This document shows, one piece after another, positions 33,527 through 40,386 of a stretch of DNA of 40,386 nt. How positions within the stretch are numbered: position 1 is the stretch's first letter; each line of letters starts with the position of its first letter. The stretch comes from Chloroflexi bacterium GWB2_54_36 (lineage in GTDB: Bacteria; Chloroflexota; Anaerolineae; Anaerolineales; Anaerolineaceae): positions 1 to 40,386 of the forward strand of contig MGMG01000015.1 in NCBI GenBank assembly GCA_001796355.1. The letters are read 5' to 3'. Under the pieces are notes generated by a model. That model was not told the DNA's origin. It saw nothing but the letters and a program-made list of their open reading frames with translations, and made no database searches. The position numbers were made by a program, and so were the translations under genes.

Positions 33527-35383
33527 TTATTCGACTTCGAGTAGTTCTTTCGCCTTTTTTGTCAGCTTGCCACGCTCTTCGGTATTCAGAATGCGTTTCC
33601 GAATGCGGAAATTGATCGGGGTGATCTCGAGCAGTTCGTCCTCCGCCAGGTACTCCAGCGCCTCATCCAGACTCATTTGCCGCGGTGGTGTTAGTCGAAC
33701 TTCGATATCCTTGTTGGAAGAGCGCATGTTGGTCAGGTGCTTTTTCTTGCAGACATTGACCGGCAGGTCAAGCGGCCGCAGCGTCTCGCCAACCACCATG
33801 CCTTCATAAACTTCTACGCCGGGACCGAGAAATAAAACGCCGCGTTCTTCGGCGTTCTTTAATCCAAAATTAGTGGTCGTGCCGGCTTCCCAGGCGACAA
33901 TGGAACTGGAATTGCGACCGGGCAGGTTTCCTACCAATGGGTGGTAGCCATTGAACATCGAGTGCATCACGCCGTTGCCGCGGGTGGCGGTCAAGAACTG
34001 GTAGCGGAAACCCAACAAACCGCGCGTCGGAATGATATAGGTCAGATGAACGGTGGTATCCGGATTGTTGATCAGGTCGATCATTTGACCTTTCCGGGTA
34101 CCAAGCATTTCAACCACGACACCGACGGTGTCACCGCTGGTCTCTATATGCACTTCTTCGAATGGCTCAAGCAATTCGCCGTCGTCGCCCACACGCATAA
34201 TCGCCTCAGGACGCGATACCTGAAATTCAAAGCCTTCGCGCCGCATCGTTTCAACCAAAATGGCCAGGTGCAACTCCCCCCTGCCCGACACCAGGAAGGT
34301 GTCGGCCGCTTCGGTTTCAGCTACACGCAAAGCAACGTTGTTGCGCAATTCCAAAAGCAAACGATCGCGCAGTTTACGGGATGTGCTCCACTTGCCTTCT
34401 CGACCGGTAAATGGCGAGGTGTTGACCCCAAACGTCATGCGGACGGTCGGTTCCTCAACGTGGATCGGCGGCAGCGCAATCGGATTTTCAGGATCGGCCA
34501 ACGTTTCGCCGATTTCAATACCTTCAAGTCCAGAAATAACGACGATGTCTCCCGCACTGGCTTCTTCAATATCCACTTTTTGTAGCCCCTGGAAGGCGAA
34601 CAGGTAGCGAGCCCGTTCAGGCACAATCGAACCATCGATTTTCATGCGCGCCAGCGCTTGTCCGGCCTGCACTTTTCCAGCGAAAATACGGCCAATGCTG
34701 GTTACTCCGCGGTAATCATCGTATCCAAGGCTGGTCACCAGGAATTGCAGCGGCGCGCTCAAATCCACTTTCGGGCATGGCACCCGACGTAAGATGGCGT
34801 TGAACAGCGGCTGAAGGTCAGGCCCCATTTCTTCGGTCAGCCCTGCCTGCCCGGTAATGCCGTTGGCATAAATCACCGGGAAGTCGGCTTGTTCATCGGT
34901 AGCGCCAAGTTCAATAAACAGATCGAAGGTAGCGTTCAGGCTGCTGGCAGCATCCGCGTCTTTGCGGTCCATTTTGTTGATGACTACCACAGCCTTGTGT
35001 CCCATTTCCAACGCTTTTTTGAGAACAAAGCGGGTTTGCGGCATGGGTCCTTCAGCTGCATCCACCAGGAGCAGAACCCCATCGACCATGTTCATCACCC
35101 GCTCGACCTCACCGCCAAAATCCGCGTGGCCCGGGGTGTCAACGATGTTGATTTTTACAATTTGCCCGGTTTCCGGGTCGGGGATGGTGATCGCTGTATT
35201 TTTGGCGAGAATGGTAATGCCGCGTTCGCGTTCCAGGTCATTCGAATCCATGACGCGCTCTTGCACGGTCTGGTTTTCCCGAAATACGCGCGCCTGGCGC
35301 AACAAACCGTCCACCAGCGTTGTTTTTCCATGGTCAACATGCGCAATAATCGCAATATTGCGAAGGTCCGTTCGTTCAATCAT
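33527..35383 (-). CDS. typA: GTPase TypA/BipA
   Basis: A 618-residue translational GTPase with G1 AHVDHGKTT, switch region ERERGITI, G3 [15 protein letters not shown]4 NKMD, and the BipA-type C-terminal domains ([39 protein letters not shown]). It binds the ribosome and helps assembly of the 50S subunit at low temperature and under stress. The length is normal. On the minus strand, the start is preceded by a tandemly duplicated 13-bp sequence. The gene faces the P-loop gene with one base between stops. Confidence 0.97.
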   Translation of the reverse strand: MIERTDLRNIAIIAHVDHGKTTLVDGLLRQARVFRENQTVQERVMDSNDLERERGITILAKNTAITIPDPETGQIVKINIVDTPGHADFGGEVERVMNMVDGVLLLVDAAEGPMPQTRFVLKKALEMGHKAVVVINKMDRKDADAASSLNATFDLFIELGATDEQADFPVIYANGITGQAGLTEEMGPDLQPLFNAILRRVPCPKVDLSAPLQFLVTSLGYDDYRGVTSIGRIFAGKVQAGQALARMKIDGSIVPERARYLFAFQGLQKVDIEEASAGDIVVISGLEGIEIGETLADPENPIALPPIHVEEPTVRMTFGVNTSPFTGREGKWSTSRKLRDRLLLELRNNVALRVAETEAADTFLVSGRGELHLAILVETMRREGFEFQVSRPEAIMRVGDDGELLEPFEEVHIETSGDTVGVVVEMLGTRKGQMIDLINNPDTTVHLTYIIPTRGLLGFRYQFLTATRGNGVMHSMFNGYHPLVGNLPGRNSSSIVAWEAGTTTNFGLKNAEERGVLFLGPGVEVYEGMVVGETLRPLDLPVNVCKKKHLTNMRSSNKDIEVRLTPPRQMSLDEALEYLAEDELLEITPINFRIRKRILNTEERGKLTKKAKELLEVE

Positions 35384-35395
35384 TTACGCCTACCT

Positions 35396-35421
35396 ATACT
35401 AAACTCGCATACTAAACTCGC
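35396..35421. repeat. Perfect tandem 13-bp duplication in the typA upstream region
   Basis: ATACTAAACTCGC occurs twice head to tail (35396-35408 and 35409-35421). On the minus strand this repeats GCGAGTTTAGTAT, each copy holding a -10-like TAGTAT, within 40 bases before the typA ATG. Confidence 0.7.
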
Positions 35422-35532
35422 ACGCGCGAGAAATTTACAAACCCGAAAGCCTGTTTCAAAACGACAAGGTGTAATTATACGCCCTGCACGCCAAATTGAA
35501 CAGGCTTATAACTTGTGTCGAGGATTTGGGTG

Positions 35533-35647
35533 GTCATGGCAAGGAACGAAGCCATCCGCGCCTACCGACAATAACAATCGTGAACCGCAGTTGGCGTTTT
35601 TGTCGCCAATGTAGATTGCTTCGGTCATCTCGCTCCATCACAACGAC
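35533..35647. repeat. Dispersed intergenic repeat, copy A (115 bp)
   Basis: It begins GTCATGGCAAGGAACGAAGC and ends CATCACAACGAC, with ATTGCTTCGGTCATCTCGCT in the right half. The first ~52 bases match copy B almost exactly, and the right part diverges. It has no coding capacity. The 405-base gap between typA and the membrane protein gene consists mainly of this copy and copy B. Confidence 0.8.
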
Positions 35648-35656
35648 AGATGAATT

Positions 35657-35771
35657 GTCATGGCGAGGAACGAAGCCATCTGCGCCTACCGACAATAACA
35701 ATTGTGAATGGTCGTTGTTGTGGTTATAGCCACCTCAGATTGCCCCAGTACATTCGCTCCACAGCAATGAC
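35657..35771. repeat. Dispersed intergenic repeat, copy B (115 bp)
   Basis: It begins GTCATGGCGAGGAACGAAGC and ends CAGCAATGAC. It is the same length as copy A and is separated from it by nine bases in the same orientation. The ends GTCAT and ATGAC are inverted, and the right-hand CATTCGCTCC roughly mirrors GGCGAGGAACG, as in a MITE-like element. Confidence 0.8.
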
Positions 35772-35788
35772 ACTCTAAAAATAAATTA

Positions 35789-36646
35789 TTATCGATGAAT
35801 TCCTTTTCGCAGCAGCAGCAGGTAGATACCGAAGATGATCAGGCCAATGGAACCGGTATTGGCAATAAAGGAGGTCGCGTTCTTGGGATCTCCGCCAATA
35901 TAAAGCCCCCACCCCACCATGGCTAAAATCCCGGTCGGAATCAGCGGCCACCATACAAATTTTGAGGTCACCACCCGTGAGAAAAGGATGATCAAAGCCC
36001 AGCCGATGGCGAAAATGGCCAGCATGATACCGGTTTTAGCCAGGGGGTTAAGTCCCATCGAACTGCCCCAGGCCAGATAAATTCCTGGGCCGGTCGTGAC
36101 CATCAAACTTCCAGGAATGATCAAACCAAAGAGCCGCCAGTAAACGCCCCAAACGAGGAGAACAATCCCGGTACCCGAAACGACCCATAGAACAAAATCG
36201 ATTACACGCAGATCGGACAGTAAAAATGCGATGCCGGTCGAAAATATGATCCCAGCGGGCACCAGCGCCCACCACGCCGGTTTGACCAATATCTTCCGTG
36301 ACAAATAAGCAATTGCGACCCAACCCGTCGCGAAAAAGACCAACAACCAGCCGATATCATGGGCTAAAGACCGGTTGAATAATGAACTCATCCCGACAAA
36401 ACCGCCCAGTCCGGCGCCTAGCAGTAAACCGCCAATCACCAGGAAAGTAAATCGCTGCATCCGCAACGCTTCTACCAGAAAAAATATTCCGAAAATAGGC
36501 GCAAACGCCAACAGCAGCCAGCCGGTTTTGAGGTACTGGTCAGCCAAAACCAGAATACCAACGGCAACCATCACAATACCAATCAGGTATAAAACCCCAG
36601 GGCGAGAATTCTTTGAATGATTATCGGTTGTTTCGCGTTCCATCAT
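35789..36646 (-). CDS. Polytopic membrane protein (LiaI/LiaF-like TM region), third gene of the two-component operon
   Basis: A 285-residue protein with about ten hydrophobic segments and very short loops. The first segments (GVLYLIGIVMVAVGILVLAD; GWLLLAFAPIFGIFFLVEAL) resemble LiaI-LiaF/DUF5668-type membrane domains. Two blocks, about residues 95-142 and 202-249, are similar to each other: both have IGWxLxxxF...GW then SRxxxxxxxWWxLxPxGIxx. This suggests an internal duplication. It starts 22 bases after the response regulator stop, so it is in the same operon. A role as a membrane partner or sensor for the kinase is inferred by analogy with LiaF. The soluble C-terminal domain of LiaF is absent. 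Confidence 0.8.
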   Translation of the reverse strand: MMERETTDNHSKNSRPGVLYLIGIVMVAVGILVLADQYLKTGWLLLAFAPIFGIFFLVEALRMQRFTFLVIGGLLLGAGLGGFVGMSSLFNRSLAHDIGWLLVFFATGWVAIAYLSRKILVKPAWWALVPAGIIFSTGIAFLLSDLRVIDFVLWVVSGTGIVLLVWGVYWRLFGLIIPGSLMVTTGPGIYLAWGSSMGLNPLAKTGIMLAIFAIGWALIILFSRVVTSKFVWWPLIPTGILAMVGWGLYIGGDPKNATSFIANTGSIGLIIFGIYLLLLRKGIHR

Positions 36647-36668
36647 TTGGGCCTGTCGATTAAATTGG

Positions 36669-37325
36669 TTAAATAATCCCGTATTCGCGGGCTTTCAAGA
36701 CCGCCTGCATCCGATCGCGTGCCTCCAACTTGGATAAAATGCTGGTCAGATGGTTTTTAACGGTGCCTTCAGCGATCACCAGCATATCTGCTATTTCTTT
36801 GTTGCTGGCGCCAGTCGCCACCTGCCGCAGCACCTCCAGCTCGCGGTTGGATAACTCGGATGCCAGTTCGACCATCTGCGCCCGTGGAGCGCGCGTCATG
36901 CGTTTGAATTCGGACATGACTTTGGCTGTTATGGACGGCTGCATAAAATACTCGCCGCGCGACGCCGCCCGAATGGCTTCGCACAATTTTTCCGAAGTAA
37001 CATCCTTCAACAGGTAACCCACTGCGCCTGCCCGCAGACCGTCAAACACGGTCTCGTCATCGTCGAAAGTGGTCAGCACGATCACGCGCAGGTTGGGAAA
37101 CAAATCACGCAGCCGGCGCGTAGCGGTAACGCCGTCCATCACCGGCATACGCAAATCCATTAAGGCTACATCCGGCTGGGTGGTGGCTGCCAGGCGCAAC
37201 GCTTCCTCACCATTGGCGGCTTCGCTAACCACTTGGAAATCCGGCTGGACTTCCAGCAAGGTGCGCAGCCCTTCCCGGAATAATGACTGGTCGTCAACCA
37301 GTAAGACTTTGATAATTTGATTCAT
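36669..37325 (-). CDS. NarL/FixJ-family response regulator
   Basis: A 218-residue regulator. The receiver domain has Asp11, Asp12, phosphoacceptor Asp57 (ALMDLRMP), Thr85 and Lys107. The LuxR-type helix-turn-helix is at about residues 150-210 (LSNRELEVLRQVATGASNKE; IAEGTVKNHLTSILSKL). It would bind DNA after phosphorylation by the kinase encoded just upstream. The two genes overlap by four bases (ATGA), which shows tight coupling. Confidence 0.96.
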   Translation of the reverse strand: MNQIIKVLLVDDQSLFREGLRTLLEVQPDFQVVSEAANGEEALRLAATTQPDVALMDLRMPVMDGVTATRRLRDLFPNLRVIVLTTFDDDETVFDGLRAGAVGYLLKDVTSEKLCEAIRAASRGEYFMQPSITAKVMSEFKRMTRAPRAQMVELASELSNRELEVLRQVATGASNKEIADMLVIAEGTVKNHLTSILSKLEARDRMQAVLKAREYGII

Positions 37326-38506
37326 GCCGGCACCTTGATGTCAAATGCAAATCCGCCTTGTTTGGATGGTCCAATTTCCACTTCCCCGCCAACACTGCTT
37401 ACCCGCTCCTTCAAACCAAGCAGGCCAAATCCTTCCTTGTACTCTCCTGGCCCAATGCCGTTGTCTTCGACATCCAGCGTAACACTATCCGCTTGTGAAT
37501 AATCCAGGGTAATCCACAGGTGGGAGGCCTTTGCATGGATACAGGCATTACTAATGCCCTCCTGAGCAGCCCGGTAGAGTGTCCAGCGGGTCTGTGGGTT
37601 GAGATTACGCTCTTCCCCATGAATGATCAGCTCCGGCTCAATTCCAGCGTTCCTGGCGCCTTCCAGCAAGCCGCGGATCATTTCTGCCAATGTCTGATGC
37701 CCGTCCACAGGTAACCGTAGGGCAGCCACGGAATGACGCACATCCGCCAGGGCTTCCTGGGTTAAGTTTTGGGCTTTGGTCAGGATTGTTTTGGCGCGCT
37801 TCTGGTCATTGGCGGAAACCGCTGAAGCTGCTTGAATTTGCATGTGGATGGTAGTCAAATAATGGCCCAATCCGTCATGAATCTCGCGCGCCAGGCGGTT
37901 GCGTTCCTTCGCAGTTGCCAGGTCCTCCGCCTGCAGGGCGAATTCCCTCAGCCGTTGATTGGCCTCAGTCAGTTCTTTCAACAGGCGCTCTACTTCCCGG
38001 CGCGAGGCTTCTTCGTTCAAAGCCATCTGGGTAAACACAACGATAAATACCACGCCGGCCGTAAATATTGGTAAACCCTGCCAGACTACTTCTACGGATC
38101 CGCTGTAGGCGTATACGGCCATCACATAAGCCAGCATAATCACAATGTGGGCAAAATATCCTGTGCGGCGCGGCAAGAGCACCACTGCGTGCCCAGCCAG
38201 CGGCATCAGCACCAGCGCGTTAAAACCCGCGCCCTTACCCAGAAAGACGATCAACCCACCCACGACAATTTGGATGGCAAAATAGAACAAAGAGAAGGGA
38301 ACTGATTTACTCCTGGCGCAAAAGGCATAGCCGTATATCCCAATCGCCAAATAGGCCGTCCCCAGGCCAATCAGGAGGACGATTTTGAATGGCGCGGTCT
38401 CCTGCAGCGAGCTGAAAGTCGCAAAATAGGACGCCAACACAACGACAGCAAAAGCCAGGTCTGCATCTCCGCCTGTCCGGATTATCGATGGGTTGGTGCG
38501 GTTCAT
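37322..38506 (-). CDS. Membrane sensor histidine kinase (HisKA_3, NarL-type)
   Basis: A 394-residue kinase. Five to six N-terminal membrane helices (about residues 15-160) are followed by a coiled coil (ASRREVERLLKELTEANQRL), the dimerisation/phosphoacceptor helix with His210 (LAREIHDGLGHYL), and a HATPase_c domain with Asn320, the DNGIGPG box (348-354) and FGLLGLKERV. The frame is open to 38719, but ATG 38506 is preferred. The upstream part has no hydrophobic or family features, and an extended -10 (TGC TATAAT) lies seven bases before this ATG. Stimulus is unknown. It heads the kinase-regulator-membrane protein operon. Confidence 0.93.
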   Translation of the reverse strand: MNRTNPSIIRTGGDADLAFAVVVLASYFATFSSLQETAPFKIVLLIGLGTAYLAIGIYGYAFCARSKSVPFSLFYFAIQIVVGGLIVFLGKGAGFNALVLMPLAGHAVVLLPRRTGYFAHIVIMLAYVMAVYAYSGSVEVVWQGLPIFTAGVVFIVVFTQMALNEEASRREVERLLKELTEANQRLREFALQAEDLATAKERNRLAREIHDGLGHYLTTIHMQIQAASAVSANDQKRAKTILTKAQNLTQEALADVRHSVAALRLPVDGHQTLAEMIRGLLEGARNAGIEPELIIHGEERNLNPQTRWTLYRAAQEGISNACIHAKASHLWITLDYSQADSVTLDVEDNGIGPGEYKEGFGLLGLKERVSSVGGEVEIGPSKQGGFAFDIKVPA

Positions 38507-38513
38507 AGAGTTA

Positions 38514-38522
38514 ATTATAGCA
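38514..38522 (-). promoter_or_regulatory. Extended -10 promoter of the two-component operon
   Basis: On the minus strand TGC TATAAT (38522-38514) precedes TAACTCT and ATG 38506. The seven-base spacing would place the RNA start on the ATG. No Shine-Dalgarno is present. Confidence 0.5.
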
Positions 38523-38694
38523 CCCGGGTACCGCTGGTATGCTTGCCGGCCCGGTCGCCAAGTCCTATTTTTATTCATGACTTGCCAGGCCTGAATGGGA
38601 CTGCGTATATGACTCCAATCACTACCATTTAGGTCGGGTTTGGTTAAAGTTTTATAGGACAAAAAATAATCTACCAAATTACAGGGATGGGACC

Positions 38695-40206
38695 ATGAAT
38701 ATTCTAATGCTCTACCCAAAATTTCCAGATACCTTCTGGAGTTTCAAGCACGCAATCGAATTTATCTCTAGAAAAGCCACAACGCCACCGCTCGGGTTGG
38801 TGACGATTGCCTCGTTGTTACCCGCGGAGTGGAATAAAAAGTTAGTGGATATCAATATACAAGCCTTGCGACAAAGCGATATTGATTGGGCAGACCTGGT
38901 CTTCATCAGTGCGATGAGTGTGCAGCGAGCGTCCGTTGTTGAACTGGTGCAACGCTGCAAAAGCCGCGGAAAAACCATTGTGGCAGGCGGCCCTTTATTC
39001 ACCGGTGAATATGACCAGTTTACAGAGATTGACTATTTTATTTTGAATGAAGGCGAAATCACCTTGCCGCCTTTTCTAGCGGATTATGCCAAAGGGCAGG
39101 CGAAAAGAGTATATTCCACCGCTGATTATGCCGATATCCAGACCACGCCATTGCCTGAGTGGAGTCTGTTGAAATTTTCCGAATACGAATCCATGGCGAT
39201 CCAATTTTCTCGCGGCTGTCCATACGACTGTGACTTTTGCAACGTCACTGCGCTGCTGGGGCACCGCCCACGCACCAAGACCGCTACCCAGTTGATCGCC
39301 GAGCTGGATGCGCTCTATCAGTTGGGTTGGCGCCGCAATATTTTCATGGTGGACGACAACTTCATCGGCAATAAAAAAGTGCTCAAGCAAGAAATCCTGC
39401 CCGCGCTGATCGAGTGGCGCCAGGGCAAAACCGGCTGCCAGTTCATTACCGAGGCTTCGATCAACTTGTCCGATGATCCAGAATTAATGGATTTACTGGT
39501 GAAAGCCGGCTTCTTTTCCGTATTCATTGGCATCGAAACCCCTGAAGAAGCGTCGCTAACCGAATGCAACAAGAAGCAAAATCAACACCGCAATATGCTC
39601 GACAGCGTCCACCGGATGCAGAATGCCGGCTTACAGGTAATGGCAGGATTCATCGTCGGGTTTGATAATGACAATACCGGCACTTTCCAGCGCCAGATCG
39701 ATTTCATCCAGCAATCCGGCATCGTCACCGCCATGGTCGGCTTACTCCAGGCACCGTTCGGCACGCGTCTATACAGTCGCATGGAGCAGGAAGGACGCTT
39801 GATCCGTCAAATGAGCGGCGACAACACTGACGGTACCTCGAATATCGTGCCACGTCTCGATGTTGACATCCTGCAGCGCGGCTACCGCAATGTCATTCAA
39901 TCCATCTATTCGTCCAAGATGTTTTACGAGCGGGTTAAGACATTTTTGATCCATTACAACCCGGGAAAGGCCCCAGTAAACCTTCACATCAACGAGATAC
40001 AGGCGTTTTTCAGATCCATCTGGCGCATTGGCATCCTTGGCCCGTCCCGTAAATACTACTGGGACCTGTTCTTTTGGACATTAGCGCATTACCCGAAAAA
40101 GTTCGCCCTGGCGATTACCATGACGATTTACGGCTACCATTTCCAAAAGATCAGTGCAAAGGCAGTGACGCGTTCGATACACCAACCCATCAGCCAGCCG
40201 GCATAA
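38695..40206 (+). CDS. B12-binding-type radical SAM protein (DUF4070-like C-terminus)
   Basis: A 503-residue radical SAM enzyme. The N-terminal ~150 residues form the cobalamin-binding-like fold (MNILMLYPKFP; PPLGLVTIASLLP; ISAMSVQRASVVELVQRCKS; VAGGPLFTG). The [4Fe-4S] cysteines are Cys175, Cys179 and Cys182 in GCPYDCDFC, followed by the barrel (FMVDDNFIGN; FSVFIGIETP; GFIVGFDND). The C-terminal part resembles DUF4070, as in hopanoid methylases such as HpnP, but the substrate is not determined by this. It could methylate an unactivated carbon of a lipid or other metabolite. GGGATGGG precedes the ATG. Confidence 0.88.
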   Translation: MNILMLYPKFPDTFWSFKHAIEFISRKATTPPLGLVTIASLLPAEWNKKLVDINIQALRQSDIDWADLVFISAMSVQRASVVELVQRCKSRGKTIVAGGPLFTGEYDQFTEIDYFILNEGEITLPPFLADYAKGQAKRVYSTADYADIQTTPLPEWSLLKFSEYESMAIQFSRGCPYDCDFCNVTALLGHRPRTKTATQLIAELDALYQLGWRRNIFMVDDNFIGNKKVLKQEILPALIEWRQGKTGCQFITEASINLSDDPELMDLLVKAGFFSVFIGIETPEEASLTECNKKQNQHRNMLDSVHRMQNAGLQVMAGFIVGFDNDNTGTFQRQIDFIQQSGIVTAMVGLLQAPFGTRLYSRMEQEGRLIRQMSGDNTDGTSNIVPRLDVDILQRGYRNVIQSIYSSKMFYERVKTFLIHYNPGKAPVNLHINEIQAFFRSIWRIGILGPSRKYYWDLFFWTLAHYPKKFALAITMTIYGYHFQKISAKAVTRSIHQPISQPA

Positions 40207-40304
40207 AAGTTGCCAACATTAAATCGCAATGGGTAGGGAACGACGCCCTCGCCGTTCTTTCCTGTTAGTTCCCAGCGCCTACTTTCGCGCCGAGGAAAAA
40301 GTTC

Positions 40305-40321
40305 GGGGCTGTCTAAAAAGT
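40305..40321. other. Sequence resembling an insertion-sequence end
   Basis: GGGGCTGTCTAAAAAGT resembles the terminal repeat of several transposase families. The rest of the element, if real, would lie beyond the window. No transposase is encoded here and the opposite end is absent. Confidence 0.3.
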
Positions 40322-40386
40322 AAAATCAGGCGGGCCTTTTCAATCGAAAACTGGAAATAATAAAAGGCAAAAAAAACTGGTGGTCA

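Noticed and set aside
33941..34585. 214-residue frame on the plus strand
   Set aside because: It is antisense to typA, a clear conserved gene.
38507..38719. N-terminal extension of the histidine kinase frame
   Set aside because: It has no hydrophobic or family features and contains the likely promoter.
1..40386. CRISPR array or tRNA genes
   Set aside because: No regularly spaced repeats and no cloverleaf-like sequence were found by eye in the intergenic regions.

Overview
The window looks like chromosomal DNA of a Chloroflexota bacterium, most likely class Anaerolineae. This is inferred from the gene repertoire (Asp23-nusB pair, ATP-dependent PEP carboxykinase, MrfA/MrfB, many lipoproteins with short lipoboxes), the moderate GC content, and intergenic repeats that begin GTCATGGCGAGGAACGAAGC. 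No rRNA or marker gene is present to confirm it. Coding density is high. I see no prophage, CRISPR array or complete insertion sequence.

Region 1 (1-6522, +) is one operon for a molybdenum hydroxylase of the xanthine dehydrogenase type. It holds a fused FAD/[2Fe-2S] subunit (5' end outside the window), an unknown two-helix membrane protein, the molybdopterin subunit, YqeB, a YqeC-MocA fusion and a second MocA-like nucleotidyltransferase. YqeB and YqeC mark the selenium-dependent molybdenum hydroxylase system. Region 2 (6587-14978) holds an S41 protease divergent from a class IV aminotransferase. It continues with an operon for the DNA-repair helicase MrfA (carrying an inserted HNH module), the exonuclease MrfB and a DUF2007-like protein, and ends with an MFS transporter overlapping a prepilin peptidase. 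Region 3 (14979-15380) is non-coding and repeat-rich.

Region 4 (15381-22001, -) holds pckA, a large multi-domain lipoprotein, nusB, an Asp23 protein, an alpha/beta hydrolase and an MBL-fold hydrolase. Region 5 (22059-28178) holds a long AT-rich intergenic stretch with a perfect palindrome and an M50-like membrane protein lacking the catalytic Glu. It also has a ferritin-like/VIT1 fusion, a solitary tyrosine recombinase, an LhgO-type oxidase and an aldo/keto reductase with a strong terminator.

Region 6 (28255-33525) holds a cyclase/GNAT-like operon with a structured 5' leader, a DUF2877 protein, an M1 peptidase lipoprotein and an unknown P-loop protein. Region 7 (33527-40386) holds typA, two 115-bp repeats in tandem orientation and a three-gene histidine kinase/response regulator/polytopic membrane protein operon resembling LiaFSR. 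It ends with a B12-binding-type radical SAM protein and a sequence resembling the end of an insertion sequence at the window edge.

The most unusual items are the HNH module inside MrfA, the membrane protein inside the hydroxylase operon, the M50 pseudoprotease, and a set of genes whose -10 box lies 6-7 bases before the start codon, suggesting leaderless mRNAs. I found no wholly new multi-gene defence or mobile system.
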